Of a DNA stretch of 46,449 bases, positions 15,776 through 25,300 are shown in pieces. The notes beneath the pieces were generated by a model. The model saw nothing but the letters and a program-made list of their open reading frames with translations, ran no database searches and was not told the origin of the DNA. The DNA is from Rickettsiales bacterium UBA2645 (lineage in GTDB: Bacteria > Pseudomonadota > Alphaproteobacteria > Rickettsiales > UBA1997), in assembly GCA_002359655.1 (NCBI GenBank), contig DENL01000013.1, positions 1-46,449 of the forward strand, written 5' to 3'. The translations under genes were made by a program, and so were the position numbers. How positions within the stretch are numbered: position 1 is the stretch's first letter; every line of letters begins with the position of its first letter.

Positions 15776-16660
15776 ATGTCTGACATCATTCCTTTCGATC
15801 AGCGCGACGGCGTTATTTGGTATAACGGAGAATTTGTTGCTTGGAAAGATGCCAAAGTTCACGTTCTTAATCACGGTTTGCATTACGCTTCTTGCGTTTT
15901 TGAAGGCGAAAAAATTTACAATAAAAAAATCTTTAAATGCACTGAGCATTCTGTCAGACTACACGCTTCAGCCAAAATGATGGGATTTGAAATTCCTGTT
16001 TCAGTTGAAGAGTTAAACAGAATTAAAAAAGAATCAGTCATTAAACAAAACATCAATGATGGCTACATGCGAGCCTTTGCTTGGCGTGGTTCAGAAAAAA
16101 TGGCCATCTCAGCACAAGAAAATAAAATTCACGTCGCCGTTGCCTGCTGGCCTTGGCCACCCTATTACTCCGAAGAAGCACGCCGTGCTGGACTAAAATT
16201 AAAATTCGCTAAATACAAAAGACCATCACCTGAAACTGCACCAGTTGCAGCAAAAGCTGCCGGCCTTTACATGATTTGTACAATTTCAAAACATGAAGCT
16301 GAAAATGAAGGCTACAACGACGCTTTGATGCTTGATTATCGTGGCTTTTTAGCTGAAGCAACTGGCGCAAATTTATTTTTAGTCATGAAAAATGGCGAAT
16401 TGCACACGCCACTTCCTGATTGTTTTTTAAACGGAATCACTCGTTTAACTGTAATTGAATTAGCAAAAAAGCGCGGCATCAAAGTTGTTGAACGCCACAT
16501 CAAGCCAGAAGAATTATCTGATGCAGCTGATGTTTTTATCACAGGAAGTGCCGCCGAAATTACTCGCGTTGGCTCAATTGAAGATAAACACAAATATCCA
16601 GAAATAAGCCCAATAACTCTGGATTTAATGAATGACTACCACAACTTGGTTAGATCTTAA
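15776..16660 (+). CDS. ilvE: branched-chain amino acid aminotransferase
   Basis: 294 residues, fold-type IV PLP enzyme. FDQRDGVIWYNGEFVAWKDAKVHVLNHGLHYASCVFEG is the family N-terminus; the PLP Lys is in FAKYKRPSPETAPVAAKAAG or near it, and EATGANLFLV, TPLPDCFLNGITR and FITGSAAEITRVGSI follow. It makes the last transamination to Leu, Ile and Val. It overlaps nothing; the next gene starts 1 nt after its stop codon. Divergent from the glycosyltransferase-metF pair. Confidence 0.94.
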   Translation: MSDIIPFDQRDGVIWYNGEFVAWKDAKVHVLNHGLHYASCVFEGEKIYNKKIFKCTEHSVRLHASAKMMGFEIPVSVEELNRIKKESVIKQNINDGYMRAFAWRGSEKMAISAQENKIHVAVACWPWPPYYSEEARRAGLKLKFAKYKRPSPETAPVAAKAAGLYMICTISKHEAENEGYNDALMLDYRGFLAEATGANLFLVMKNGELHTPLPDCFLNGITRLTVIELAKKRGIKVVERHIKPEELSDAADVFITGSAAEITRVGSIEDKHKYPEISPITLDLMNDYHNLVRS

Positions 16661-16661
16661 A

Positions 16662-17216
16662 ATGAAAAATCTCTTCACCACAGCTTTTTTAATAATTTTT
16701 TGCGTAACAGTTTTTGAAATTGCCAATCTCAAACCAGCAGTTTCACAAAGTCATTTTTCACGCGTAAAATCGCATCTAGTTTTTAAAAAAGAATTTAGCG
16801 GAATTGCTAAGGTTATTGATGGCGATTCAATCAGAGTCGATGATCATGAGGTTCGCCTTTTTGGAATTGACGCACCAGAATACAGCCAACCTTGTTTTAA
16901 TAAGTCTGGCAGAGAGTATCATTGCGGCGATGTCTCTTACAGATTTCTGCAAGATTTAATCGAAGGAAAAAACGTAATTTGTCGTTACGCCGAAAAAGAT
17001 AAATACAATCGCTATTTATCAAAATGTGAGATTGATAAAATTTCCATCAACCAAGAAATTATTAAAAACGGCATGGCCGTAATTTATAATTTTACAGAAA
17101 GCGATGATGTGATGGACGCTTTGGAAGAAAAAGCGCAAAAAGAAAAAATCGGAATTTGGCAAGGCGCGTTTCAACTACCAAAAGAATATCGTAAAGCAAA
17201 TCCAAGAGACAAATAA
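16662..17216 (+). CDS. secreted thermonuclease-family (SNase) nuclease
   Basis: 184 residues from ATG 16662. This start gives a proper signal peptide (MKNLFTTAFLIIFCVTVFEI...); the longer frame from 16632 would overlap ilvE and spoil it. The SNase OB-fold motifs are present: AKVIDGDSIRV, VRLFGIDAPEYSQPC, YRFLQDLIEGKNVICRY, EKDKYNRYLSKC and VIYNF, so the catalytic Arg/Glu/Arg set is probably intact. Expected to act in the periplasm or outside the cell on DNA/RNA. Four Cys in the mature part may form disulfides. Followed by argC after 13 nt. Confidence 0.88.
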   Translation: MKNLFTTAFLIIFCVTVFEIANLKPAVSQSHFSRVKSHLVFKKEFSGIAKVIDGDSIRVDDHEVRLFGIDAPEYSQPCFNKSGREYHCGDVSYRFLQDLIEGKNVICRYAEKDKYNRYLSKCEIDKISINQEIIKNGMAVIYNFTESDDVMDALEEKAQKEKIGIWQGAFQLPKEYRKANPRDK

Positions 17217-17229
17217 AAGAAAATAAAAA

Positions 17230-18288
17230 ATGAAAAAACTACAAGTCGCAATCATCGGAGCTTCTGGTTACACTGGTGCTGAGCTTATTAGAATTTTGCT
17301 TAATCACAAAAAAGTTGAAATTACCGAACTCGTTGCCAACTCTAACGCTGGTCAAAAAATTCATCAGCTTTATCCACATTTAGCTCATTACAATTTACCT
17401 GATTTGAAAAAAATCGAAGAAGTTGATTTCACAAAAGTTGATGTAGTTTTTGGTTGCTTGCCACACACAACCTCGCAACAAACTTTTAAAAAACTACTTG
17501 CTGATCCGAAAAATTCGCACTTAAAAATTCTTGATCTTTCCGCCGACTTTAGACTTGAGGACGTTGATGATTATAAAAGATGGTACGATCACGAACATGT
17601 GGCAAAAGAACTTCAACCACAAGCAGTTTACGGACTTTCAGAAATTCACAGAAATAAAATTAAAAAATCTAACTTGATCGCTTGTCCTGGTTGCTATCCA
17701 ACTTCTGTTTTGCTGCCTTTGATTCCACTTTTGAAAAACAAACTAATTGAAAAACACGATATTATTATTGATTCAAAATCAGGCGTAACAGGTGCTGGCA
17801 GATCAATTAAACAAGCTAATTTATTTTGCGAAGTTAATGAGTCCGTCAAAGCCTACTCAATTGGCGGTCATCGCCACATGGGTGAGATTGAGCAAGAGCT
17901 AAACAAAGCAGCTGAAGCTAAAGGCGAAAAAATCGAAATCGATTTCACGCCGCATCTTTTGCCAATCAATCGCGGTATTATTTCGACAATTTACGCTAAA
18001 ATTAATCCGCAATTTTCTCTGCAAGATATTGAAAATTGTTTGCAAACCAAATATGAGGACGAGCCTTTTGTACAAGTGATCAAGGGCGAACCCAATATTA
18101 AAGATGTAGTTGGCACTAACTTTTGTGTAATGACTGCAAGAAAGGGACGCACCGCAAACAAGCTAATCATTGTTTCAGTGATTGACAATCTTTGTAAAGG
18201 TGCTTCTGGCCAAGCCGTGCAAAACATGAATATTATTTTTGGCTTTGACGAAAAAGAAGGGCTAGAAATGTCACCTTTATTTCCTTAG
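17230..18288 (+). CDS. argC: N-acetyl-gamma-glutamyl-phosphate reductase
   Basis: 352 residues. NADP-binding GASGYTGAELIRIL at the N-terminus, catalytic Cys in CPGCYPTSVLLPL, GVTGAGRSIKQANLF and HRHMGEIEQEL for substrate binding, and DNLCKGASGQAVQNMNI near the end. It reduces N-acetylglutamyl phosphate to the semialdehyde in arginine synthesis. No other arg gene is in the window. It lies between the nuclease gene and mnmE on the plus strand. Confidence 0.96.
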   Translation: MKKLQVAIIGASGYTGAELIRILLNHKKVEITELVANSNAGQKIHQLYPHLAHYNLPDLKKIEEVDFTKVDVVFGCLPHTTSQQTFKKLLADPKNSHLKILDLSADFRLEDVDDYKRWYDHEHVAKELQPQAVYGLSEIHRNKIKKSNLIACPGCYPTSVLLPLIPLLKNKLIEKHDIIIDSKSGVTGAGRSIKQANLFCEVNESVKAYSIGGHRHMGEIEQELNKAAEAKGEKIEIDFTPHLLPINRGIISTIYAKINPQFSLQDIENCLQTKYEDEPFVQVIKGEPNIKDVVGTNFCVMTARKGRTANKLIIVSVIDNLCKGASGQAVQNMNIIFGFDEKEGLEMSPLFP

Positions 18289-18341
18289 AAACTAATTCTT
18301 TGGATGATTCGGAAAATTTAAAAAACGTCAAAATTAATTAA

Positions 18342-19667
18342 ATGCCGACCATTTTTGCTCCAATTACCTCGCCTCTGAAAGCTGGAATTTCTGTGATTAG
18401 AATTTCCGGACCCGCAACAACTGACTGTCTTAAAATCCTTGGTTTTAAAGGTGAGCCGCAACATCAAAAAATTTCTCTGCAAAAAATTCGCGATCCAAAA
18501 ACTAAGAAAATAATTGATGAAGCTTTGGTTAGTTTTTTTAAATCACCAAATAGTTTTACTGGCGAAGATATAGCAGAAATTTCAATTCACGCCTCACCTT
18601 TTATTGCCAAAAAAATTTTTGAAATTCTCCTGGCAGAAAAAAATTGTCGCTTCGCTGAAGCAGGAGAATTTTCTAAACGCGCTTTTTTAAACAATAAATT
18701 AGATTTAGTCCAAACCGAAGCCATTCCTGATTTGATCGCTGCTGAAACTGAAGCACAACATCGACAAGCTCTTCTTCAACTTGAAGGAAAATTAGGTCAA
18801 ATTTATGAAGATTGGCGTTTTCGTTTAATTGAAATTTCGGCGATGTTGGAAGCTGCAATTGATTTTCCCGATGAAGATTTGCCAAAAAATATTATTAATA
18901 AAGTTGAAGAAGATGTTGAAAAATTAAGCGCAGAAATTCTCTCGCACTTAGATGATAAAAAAATTGGCCAAAAAATTAAAAGCGGTTTAAACCTTGCAAT
19001 TATTGGCGCGCCAAATGTTGGTAAATCAAGTTTGATAAATTTTTTAGCGCAAAGCGAAATAGCAATTGTTTCAGAAATTGCTGGTACAACACGCGATGTA
19101 ATCGAAGTTCATTTAGAAATTGCTGGAGTTGCTGTAAAGATTTCCGACACCGCAGGAATTCACGAAACTAACGATAAAATTGAAGCAGAAGGAATTCGCC
19201 GTGCTTTAAAAAAAGCCAAAGAAGCAGATTTAAAAATCTTTTTGGTTGATGCAGTAAATCCAGTTTTACGCCAAGATTTGATCGACGAAAATACAATTTT
19301 AGTAATGAACAAAATTGATCTTGTTGAATCTGTAAATACAAATGTTGCAAAAAAAGAATCGTCAAAAGAATTTTTACAAATCTCTTTAACCAATAATATC
19401 AAGACTCGAGAACTAATCAAAAAACTAGAAGAAAAAATCTTGAGCATGATTCCAAACCAAACTTCACCACTAATTACTCAAGAGCGTTATCGAGTTGCGC
19501 TAAAAAACGCCGCAGAAAATTTAGAAAATTTTAACTTAGCAAAAAATATTGAACTGGCCGCCGAAGATTTAAGAATTGCTGCGCGTGAGATCGGAAAAAT
19601 TACTGGCAAAGTTGACGTAGAAAATATTTTAGATGTAATTTTTTCACGCTTTTGTATTGGCAAATAA
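18342..19667 (+). CDS. mnmE: tRNA uridine-5-carboxymethylaminomethyl modification GTPase MnmE
   Basis: 441 residues. N-terminal formyl-THF-binding domain (TIFAPITSPLKAGISVIRISG), helical domain, inserted G domain with GAPNVGKSSLINFL, GTTRD, DTAG and NKID, and the invariant C-terminal FCIGK with the catalytic Cys. With MnmG it modifies the wobble uridine of several tRNAs. Starts 53 nt after argC. Confidence 0.97.
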   Translation: MPTIFAPITSPLKAGISVIRISGPATTDCLKILGFKGEPQHQKISLQKIRDPKTKKIIDEALVSFFKSPNSFTGEDIAEISIHASPFIAKKIFEILLAEKNCRFAEAGEFSKRAFLNNKLDLVQTEAIPDLIAAETEAQHRQALLQLEGKLGQIYEDWRFRLIEISAMLEAAIDFPDEDLPKNIINKVEEDVEKLSAEILSHLDDKKIGQKIKSGLNLAIIGAPNVGKSSLINFLAQSEIAIVSEIAGTTRDVIEVHLEIAGVAVKISDTAGIHETNDKIEAEGIRRALKKAKEADLKIFLVDAVNPVLRQDLIDENTILVMNKIDLVESVNTNVAKKESSKEFLQISLTNNIKTRELIKKLEEKILSMIPNQTSPLITQERYRVALKNAAENLENFNLAKNIELAAEDLRIAAREIGKITGKVDVENILDVIFSRFCIGK

Positions 19668-19724
19668 ATCTTAAACAGAAATTCAAGATGAAAATTTGTC
19701 TTTAGACAAGCGCCAAAGAAAAAG

Positions 19725-20288
19725 TTGCACAAATCACGCAAATTCCTAAAAGTCCGCCACTCTTTTTTTAAAAATCACTTAATTGTAAGTTTTAACTTGG
19801 TACTTTTCTTAGCCCTTCCCCCAACAATAAGTTCTTTGGCTTTAAGCGCTTCGAACTTCATTACTCTGCATCCAGAGCTAATTAATGAGCTTGCTGGACA
19901 TGCTTTGGTGCACAATCTTTACAGCCACATGCACAGTAGCAAAAGGGGCGGATTATCGCGACGTATGAAAAGAAAGAACGCTAACGTAAGGCGTCGTTGG
20001 TTTGTCGATAATATCATTTTACATCACAAAAGACTGCACGATAAAAATCGTGAATTATCCGTCAGTAGAATTCGTGAACAAGCTTTGGCCAAAAGAGATG
20101 CATTAAAAAATCAGCAATCTTTATCGCTTCAAAGAGCAACACAATCTTTAAAAAAAGACGACACAAAAAGATGGCGCGAAATGGTTGAATTAAAAGAGCG
20201 CAGCAACAATATCAGTGGCCGCATTGATAATCGCAGATTGCGCGCTCGCAGCAGATGGCTTAGTGTTTCTGAAGCTAGTGAGAGCTAA
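19725..20288 (+). CDS. basic protein with N-terminal signal/anchor, unknown family
   Basis: 187 residues from TTG 19725; a second in-frame TTG at 19797 is also possible and neither has a good ribosome site. A hydrophobic segment (LIVSFNLVLFLALPPTISSLALS, about residues 18-41) looks like a signal peptide or anchor. The rest is strongly basic and helical: SKRGGLSRRMKRKNANVRRRW, then repeated Arg/Lys/Gln-rich helices and RLRARSRWLSVSEASES at the end. No domain is recognised. The basic body suggests nucleic-acid or membrane-phosphate contact, which is inference. Ends 2 nt from the convergent rlmH. Confidence 0.55.
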   Translation: MHKSRKFLKVRHSFFKNHLIVSFNLVLFLALPPTISSLALSASNFITLHPELINELAGHALVHNLYSHMHSSKRGGLSRRMKRKNANVRRRWFVDNIILHHKRLHDKNRELSVSRIREQALAKRDALKNQQSLSLQRATQSLKKDDTKRWREMVELKERSNNISGRIDNRRLRARSRWLSVSEASES

Positions 20289-20290
20289 AA

Positions 20291-20755
20291 TTATTCACGA
20301 TGATAAGGATGACCAGCAATTATCGACTGTGCACGATAAAGCTGCTCGATTAAAATTGCTCTGACCATTAAATGCGGAAAAGTCATTTCTGAAAAAGAAA
20401 TTTTTAAGCAAGCTTTTTGCAAAACTGTACTGGACAATCCGTCAGAACCACCAATTACAAAAGTCAGATCAGAATCTCCTGCAACTGCAAAACCAGAAAT
20501 AAGTTTGGCAAAATTTATGCTGGTGAATTGCTCAGCGTGCTCATCTAAAACAATCATCTTAGATGCTGGCTTCAAAGCTTTTAAAATAAGCTCGCCTTCG
20601 CCTTCTTTAGTTTTTTCTACTGATAAGTTTCGTGAGTTTTTTAAATATAATTCTCTGAGCTCAACTTTCCATTTCAGACGTTTTAAATAATTTTCAAAAA
20701 CTGCTTTGTGCGGAGAATTTTCAAACTTTCCAATTGACAGAATTGTGATACGCAT
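20291..20755 (-). CDS. rlmH: 23S rRNA (pseudouridine1915-N3)-methyltransferase RlmH
   Basis: 154 residues, SPOUT-fold. MRITILSIGKFE at the start, MIVLDEHAEQFTSINFA, LTFVIGGSDGL and the C-terminal knot LSFSEMTFPHLMVRAILIEQLYRA then YHRE are diagnostic. It methylates pseudouridine 1915 on the 70S ribosome. Divergent from coaD by 47 nt. Confidence 0.96.
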   Translation of the reverse strand: MRITILSIGKFENSPHKAVFENYLKRLKWKVELRELYLKNSRNLSVEKTKEGEGELILKALKPASKMIVLDEHAEQFTSINFAKLISGFAVAGDSDLTFVIGGSDGLSSTVLQKACLKISFSEMTFPHLMVRAILIEQLYRAQSIIAGHPYHRE

Positions 20756-20802
20756 GATTTTGTTGGTTAAATTTCCTGAAACTTGAGCTACTTAGTAATT
20801 AC

Positions 20803-21294
20803 ATGAAAATTGCAATTTATCCTGGCACTTTTGATCCAATAACTTTTGGACATCTCGACATCATTAAAAGAGCTGCTGAAATTTTTGATCATTTAATAAT
20901 CGCCGCTGCCAAAGATAATTACAAAAATCCTCTCTTCACTCTTGATGAAAGAATCAAACTAATCAAAGAAGAAATTTCATCTCTTCCAGAAGCGAAAAAA
21001 ATTTCAGTAGAAAAATTCGAAGGCCTTTTGGTGAAATATGCCAAAGCAAAAAACGCCAAAGTTATTGTGCGCGGACTTCGTGCTGTTTCTGATTTTGAGT
21101 ATGAATTTCAAATGTTTGGCATGAATTCAAAACTTGATCCCGATATTCAAACTATTTTTTTTCCAGCTTCTGAAACCAATCATTTTATTGCCTCAAAATT
21201 AGTTAAAGAAGTAGCAAGACTTGGTGGCGATATTTCAAAATTTGTTTCGGCAAATGTTACGAAAAAACTAGAAGCAAAATTAATCGGTAAATAA
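20803..21294 (+). CDS. coaD: phosphopantetheine adenylyltransferase
   Basis: 163 residues. The nucleotidyltransferase T/HxGH motif is in YPGTFDPITFGHLDIIKRA, with LFTLDERIKLI, VIVRGLRAVSDFEYEFQM and the C-terminal ISKFVSANV. It makes dephospho-CoA from phosphopantetheine and ATP. Its TAA overlaps the ATG of the next gene by one base (TAATG), so the two are translationally coupled. Confidence 0.97.
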   Translation: MKIAIYPGTFDPITFGHLDIIKRAAEIFDHLIIAAAKDNYKNPLFTLDERIKLIKEEISSLPEAKKISVEKFEGLLVKYAKAKNAKVIVRGLRAVSDFEYEFQMFGMNSKLDPDIQTIFFPASETNHFIASKLVKEVARLGGDISKFVSANVTKKLEAKLIGK

Positions 21295-22268
21295 TGAATA
21301 TTAAAAACGAGATTTGGATATTGGCTGATAATAGAATAGGAACTTTTTCGCAAAGCATTGGACTTGCCGAAGAGTTGGCAATGGATTACAAAGTCGTCAC
21401 ACTTTCTTACAATTTTCTCTCAGCTTTACCTAACTTTATTCTAAGCAATTCTTTGCTGCGAATAACTCCTGATTTAAGAAAAAAAATCGATGATTTTGGA
21501 TATTTGCCAAAAATAATTATTTCTTCTGGCCGAAGATCAGCGCCAATTGCAATCGCTTTAAAAAATAAATCAAAAGGCCAAACAAAAATCTTTCAGATAA
21601 TGAATCCGAATCTGGATTTCAAAAAATTCGATTTAGTAATTTTGCCTAAACACGATGAAGTTGATGAAACAAAAAATTCTAACTTGATCACTACAATTGG
21701 ATCTTTAACCAGAATAGACGAGAAGCGCCTTGCATCTGAAAGAGAAAAATTTCCTGAATTAAAAAAAATTACTAAAACCAAAATTGCTTTGCTGGTTGGT
21801 GGCTCATCTAAAAAAACTAAATTTACAAAAAGTGATGCCGAAAATTTAGCAAAAATTTCTTCACGAGCTGCTAAAAATATCAATGCAACTTTATTAGTTT
21901 TGACAAGTCGTAGAACTGGTTTTGAACTTATAAAAACCATCAAAGAAAATTTAGATTGTGATTTTCAACTTTTCGATTGGAACAATCTAAATGGTGCTAA
22001 TCCTTATTTGGCAATTGTTGCGCTGGCTGATTTTTTTATTGTCTCGGGAGATTCTGTTTCAATGATTTCTGAATGCGCTTCAACTGGAAAACCAGTTTAT
22101 ATTTTTGATCAGGCAAAAATTTCTTCTGATAAACATCGCAAGTTTCATCACAATCTAGTGACAGAAAATTATGCTAGAAAATTGGTTAATAATTTAGAAA
22201 ATTTTTTACCAAAAAAATTACAAGAAACAAAACGAGTTGCTCTCTTAATTAAAAATAAAATAACTTGA
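21294..22268 (+). CDS. ELM1-family (DUF1022) protein
   Basis: 324 residues of GT-B-like fold. Features matching the ELM1/DUF1022 family, known from alphaproteobacteria and plant mitochondria: WILADNRIGTFSQSIGLAEEL at the start, ALLVGGSSKKTKFT in the middle, and DFFIVSGDSVSMISECASTGKPVYIFD near the end. Plant ELM1 acts in mitochondrial fission; the bacterial role is unknown, and the glycosyltransferase-like fold suggests an envelope sugar reaction. Coupled to coaD by a TAATG overlap. Confidence 0.8.
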   Translation: MNIKNEIWILADNRIGTFSQSIGLAEELAMDYKVVTLSYNFLSALPNFILSNSLLRITPDLRKKIDDFGYLPKIIISSGRRSAPIAIALKNKSKGQTKIFQIMNPNLDFKKFDLVILPKHDEVDETKNSNLITTIGSLTRIDEKRLASEREKFPELKKITKTKIALLVGGSSKKTKFTKSDAENLAKISSRAAKNINATLLVLTSRRTGFELIKTIKENLDCDFQLFDWNNLNGANPYLAIVALADFFIVSGDSVSMISECASTGKPVYIFDQAKISSDKHRKFHHNLVTENYARKLVNNLENFLPKKLQETKRVALLIKNKIT

Positions 22269-22302
22269 TTAACTCTTCTTGATTTCTACTATTTTTTGAA
22301 AA

Positions 22303-25300
22303 TTGATTCCCCTTTTACATTCAAGAGGGTTAGAGCCGCCTTACAAATTCCGACCTTACTTGATTAGAAAAAACTTAGAAAAATCCAGCGAAAAATTTTT
22401 TTCCAGAACTCTGCTTAAAAGATATTTAAGTAGTTGCTTCGTTTTGTTGCTTTTTCTTTCCTTCGCTTCTTGTACCGATCAAGGCTGTATCGAAGCTGAT
22501 GATTTTGGTGAATATCAAACCCAAACTCTTGAAATAGAATCAAACGCTGCTGCAGAATCTTGCAACTATGATCCGTCTTTATCGCTGTCTGATGCCAGCC
22601 AAGGTTCGGGAATCAAAGCTTGTCTAACTTCTGGCTCAGTTAGCGTTACCGACTCAGGTAACGTGACTCAGACTACTTCATCTGGTGGCTGCAATGGTAA
22701 GCAATCGGACGGAGTTACTCCTTTAGACGCTTCGCACCTAAACCTTTGTGTTAATAGCTGCGTACAATCATGTGTTGCTGGATCTTCTTCAGCTGGTGGA
22801 GCAAATCCTGAGCCAAATTGGAAATCAACTGATCAAAGAGATTCTACACAAAATGCTGGTGTACAAATTCTTCCAGGATCAAAAATTATAATAACTGCAA
22901 CTGGTTCAGTTACCCTTAGTAACAGCGCTAATTATCAAAATATCTACATTCCTGTCGATGGTTTACTAGAAAATGGTATGGCACCAAATTATAAAACTTC
23001 TGATTGGTCGACTGCGTCAATCTTCGATGTAACAAAAGGGCAAGAACTCAATTTGAGTTTTAATGGTCATTGGAGCAGACCAAGTATTGGGGTTAGTAAA
23101 GGATATTACAATACCGCTGATATTGGAGGTGGGACAGCTGCTCTTTCTCCTAATTCAGCATGGAATAGCGCTATATACGACGGAGCAATTAGTCTTGTAG
23201 CCTACACAATTCCTCAACCAAGCGGATATTTATTTGATTATTCTAAAAGTTATGAAGTCCTTGGCACAAAAGGTACTCCATTACTTCCAGATCCAAGAAC
23301 TTGGACTTGTGACTACAACTCAGAAAAAATTTACAACAAAAATGATACAAGCACGCTCATCAATCTTTTGGATTCTAACTGTTACCTAAAGAGTGATGGA
23401 TACGCTTCTTTGGGGTATAGCCCATCAGTTGATATAGCTGTATCTTCCAACTCAAGTTTTGCAATAACCTCTAGCAGTGCATCTAATAGCCTTGGTTACT
23501 ATGGAGGACCAATAAGATGGCTAGGAGATGGAGTTGATAGTCCATCATCAAATGCTAAAAACTTTTACAACACTCTTACAGTATCTAAAAATACTACGTC
23601 AATTTCAGCTGGTGCCAGTGTAGCAAGCGATGGCACAAAAGCCCCACAATCACAAGTTGTCACCATACCAGTAGGTGGACTGTCAGTAATAAATAATGAC
23701 AGTATACCTTACATGGTTTTTTTGGGAGCCAATAATACTAACTGTGTAGGCGCTAATATAGCGATTAAAATTATTGATAGTGATGGCGACGTTCTGACAA
23801 ACAATACCTCAATTGAAACTCCAGAATCAGGCTGGGGACTATCATCGGGGTATCCAAAAGTATCAAGACTAACTGTTGCGCCCGGCCAAACCATAACTCT
23901 TACCCCGCCTGCCCTCTGTGGATCCGCAACCTATGGTAATGGTAATAATTCAGTGAACGCTAAATTTATAGCATACAAAGACATCACCTTAACACAATCT
24001 GGCTTCATAAGATTCACCACTCTTAACGCAACTTCCGGGACTTGTACACTTAATGGCAGAATAATTAACCCTCAAAACTCAGAGACCAGCTCTGATTTTT
24101 ATGAATATGACAATTTTAACTCCTTATCTTCTGTTGATCCTTTAGATAGCTTGAGTGTACCAAGTTCTGGCTTAACCTCATTAAATTGGTCAAAAAAAGT
24201 TTTTGTGCGCAAAGGCCAGAAAATTAGGCTTTCACCAATTAGTTGGAATGGAGTAGTTTCTGTAAATAGTACGTCTGGAAGTTCAATTTATAGACAGTGC
24301 GGCATAGGTATGGTGATGAAGGTTGTCCCTCGCCCCGCTCTGATTTGCAAAGGAATCGCTACAGAAATAATAAACAATCCAAACCCTAGCTGTTTACAAG
24401 ATTTCAAAGCAGGCGACGCTACATTAATCGGTTGCCAAGCCTATGCTACTGAATGCTCTGATAGTTCTAATACCGCAAATTATTGCCCTTACGATGCCTG
24501 CAAAAGCACAATAACCTGTACTGACGGAACCTCAGACAATAACTATACGAAAACTAATTGCACTAAAACTTCAAACGTAAACTCTAGCGCTTGTAATACG
24601 GCTTTATCTGCACTTAGCGCAACCTCTAAAAACAGTTTTAAAATCTCCTGTGGCGATAATTATTGTTCAGATAAAATGAATACTAATGCTCAAATATCAG
24701 CAAAAATAGGACAACAGTTAGCTCAATGCTATGATTTAGAAAACTATACTGGTAGAGTACAAGATATTCCAATAGCTCAGGGAAGTATTATAGATTCTAG
24801 TAATGCAATGTTTTCAAAAGGTGCCGTTAAACTTGCAAACTTCAACGGTTTTTATGGAAACTTTTCTAACTTTAAGGACACTGGCAAAGTTGATAGCACC
24901 TCTAATAATAACAGAATTTATCAGTCAAGCAACATCAGTTTCTCTCAAAATGGAAGGCTGAAATTTTTATTTCTTACTAATAACAAGGACTTTAGGGATC
25001 TAGACCAAAATTATTCCGCTTCACAAGATCTAACTTCTTCTTACCCTTATAGCTCTCTAAGCTCTAGAGGCAGTTATTATAATGGCAATAATGGTTTCAA
25101 AATAAGCTTTGATGGCACTTTACAATTTTCAAACGGCCAATGGCTGGAGGCAAAATTATGTAAAGAAACTAATTCTCATAGCTGTCGAAGCTTAGCGATC
25201 TCAACAGATACAGCATCGATAGAAGCTCAACCAAAATTAGTATTATTAAACGATCCGGCAACTTCTGGAACCAACCCCGTTTTGTCTAACAGTGCCAATT

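Noticed and set aside
16632..16661. Upstream start for the secreted nuclease overlapping ilvE
   Set aside because: It adds MTTTTWLDLK ahead of a normal signal peptide; ATG 16662 directly after the ilvE stop is more natural.
22310..22360. Possible tRNA remnant (gagggttagagccgcc) before the VirB6-like gene
   Set aside because: No acceptor stem, no anticodon arm and the T-loop motif GTTCGA is absent.
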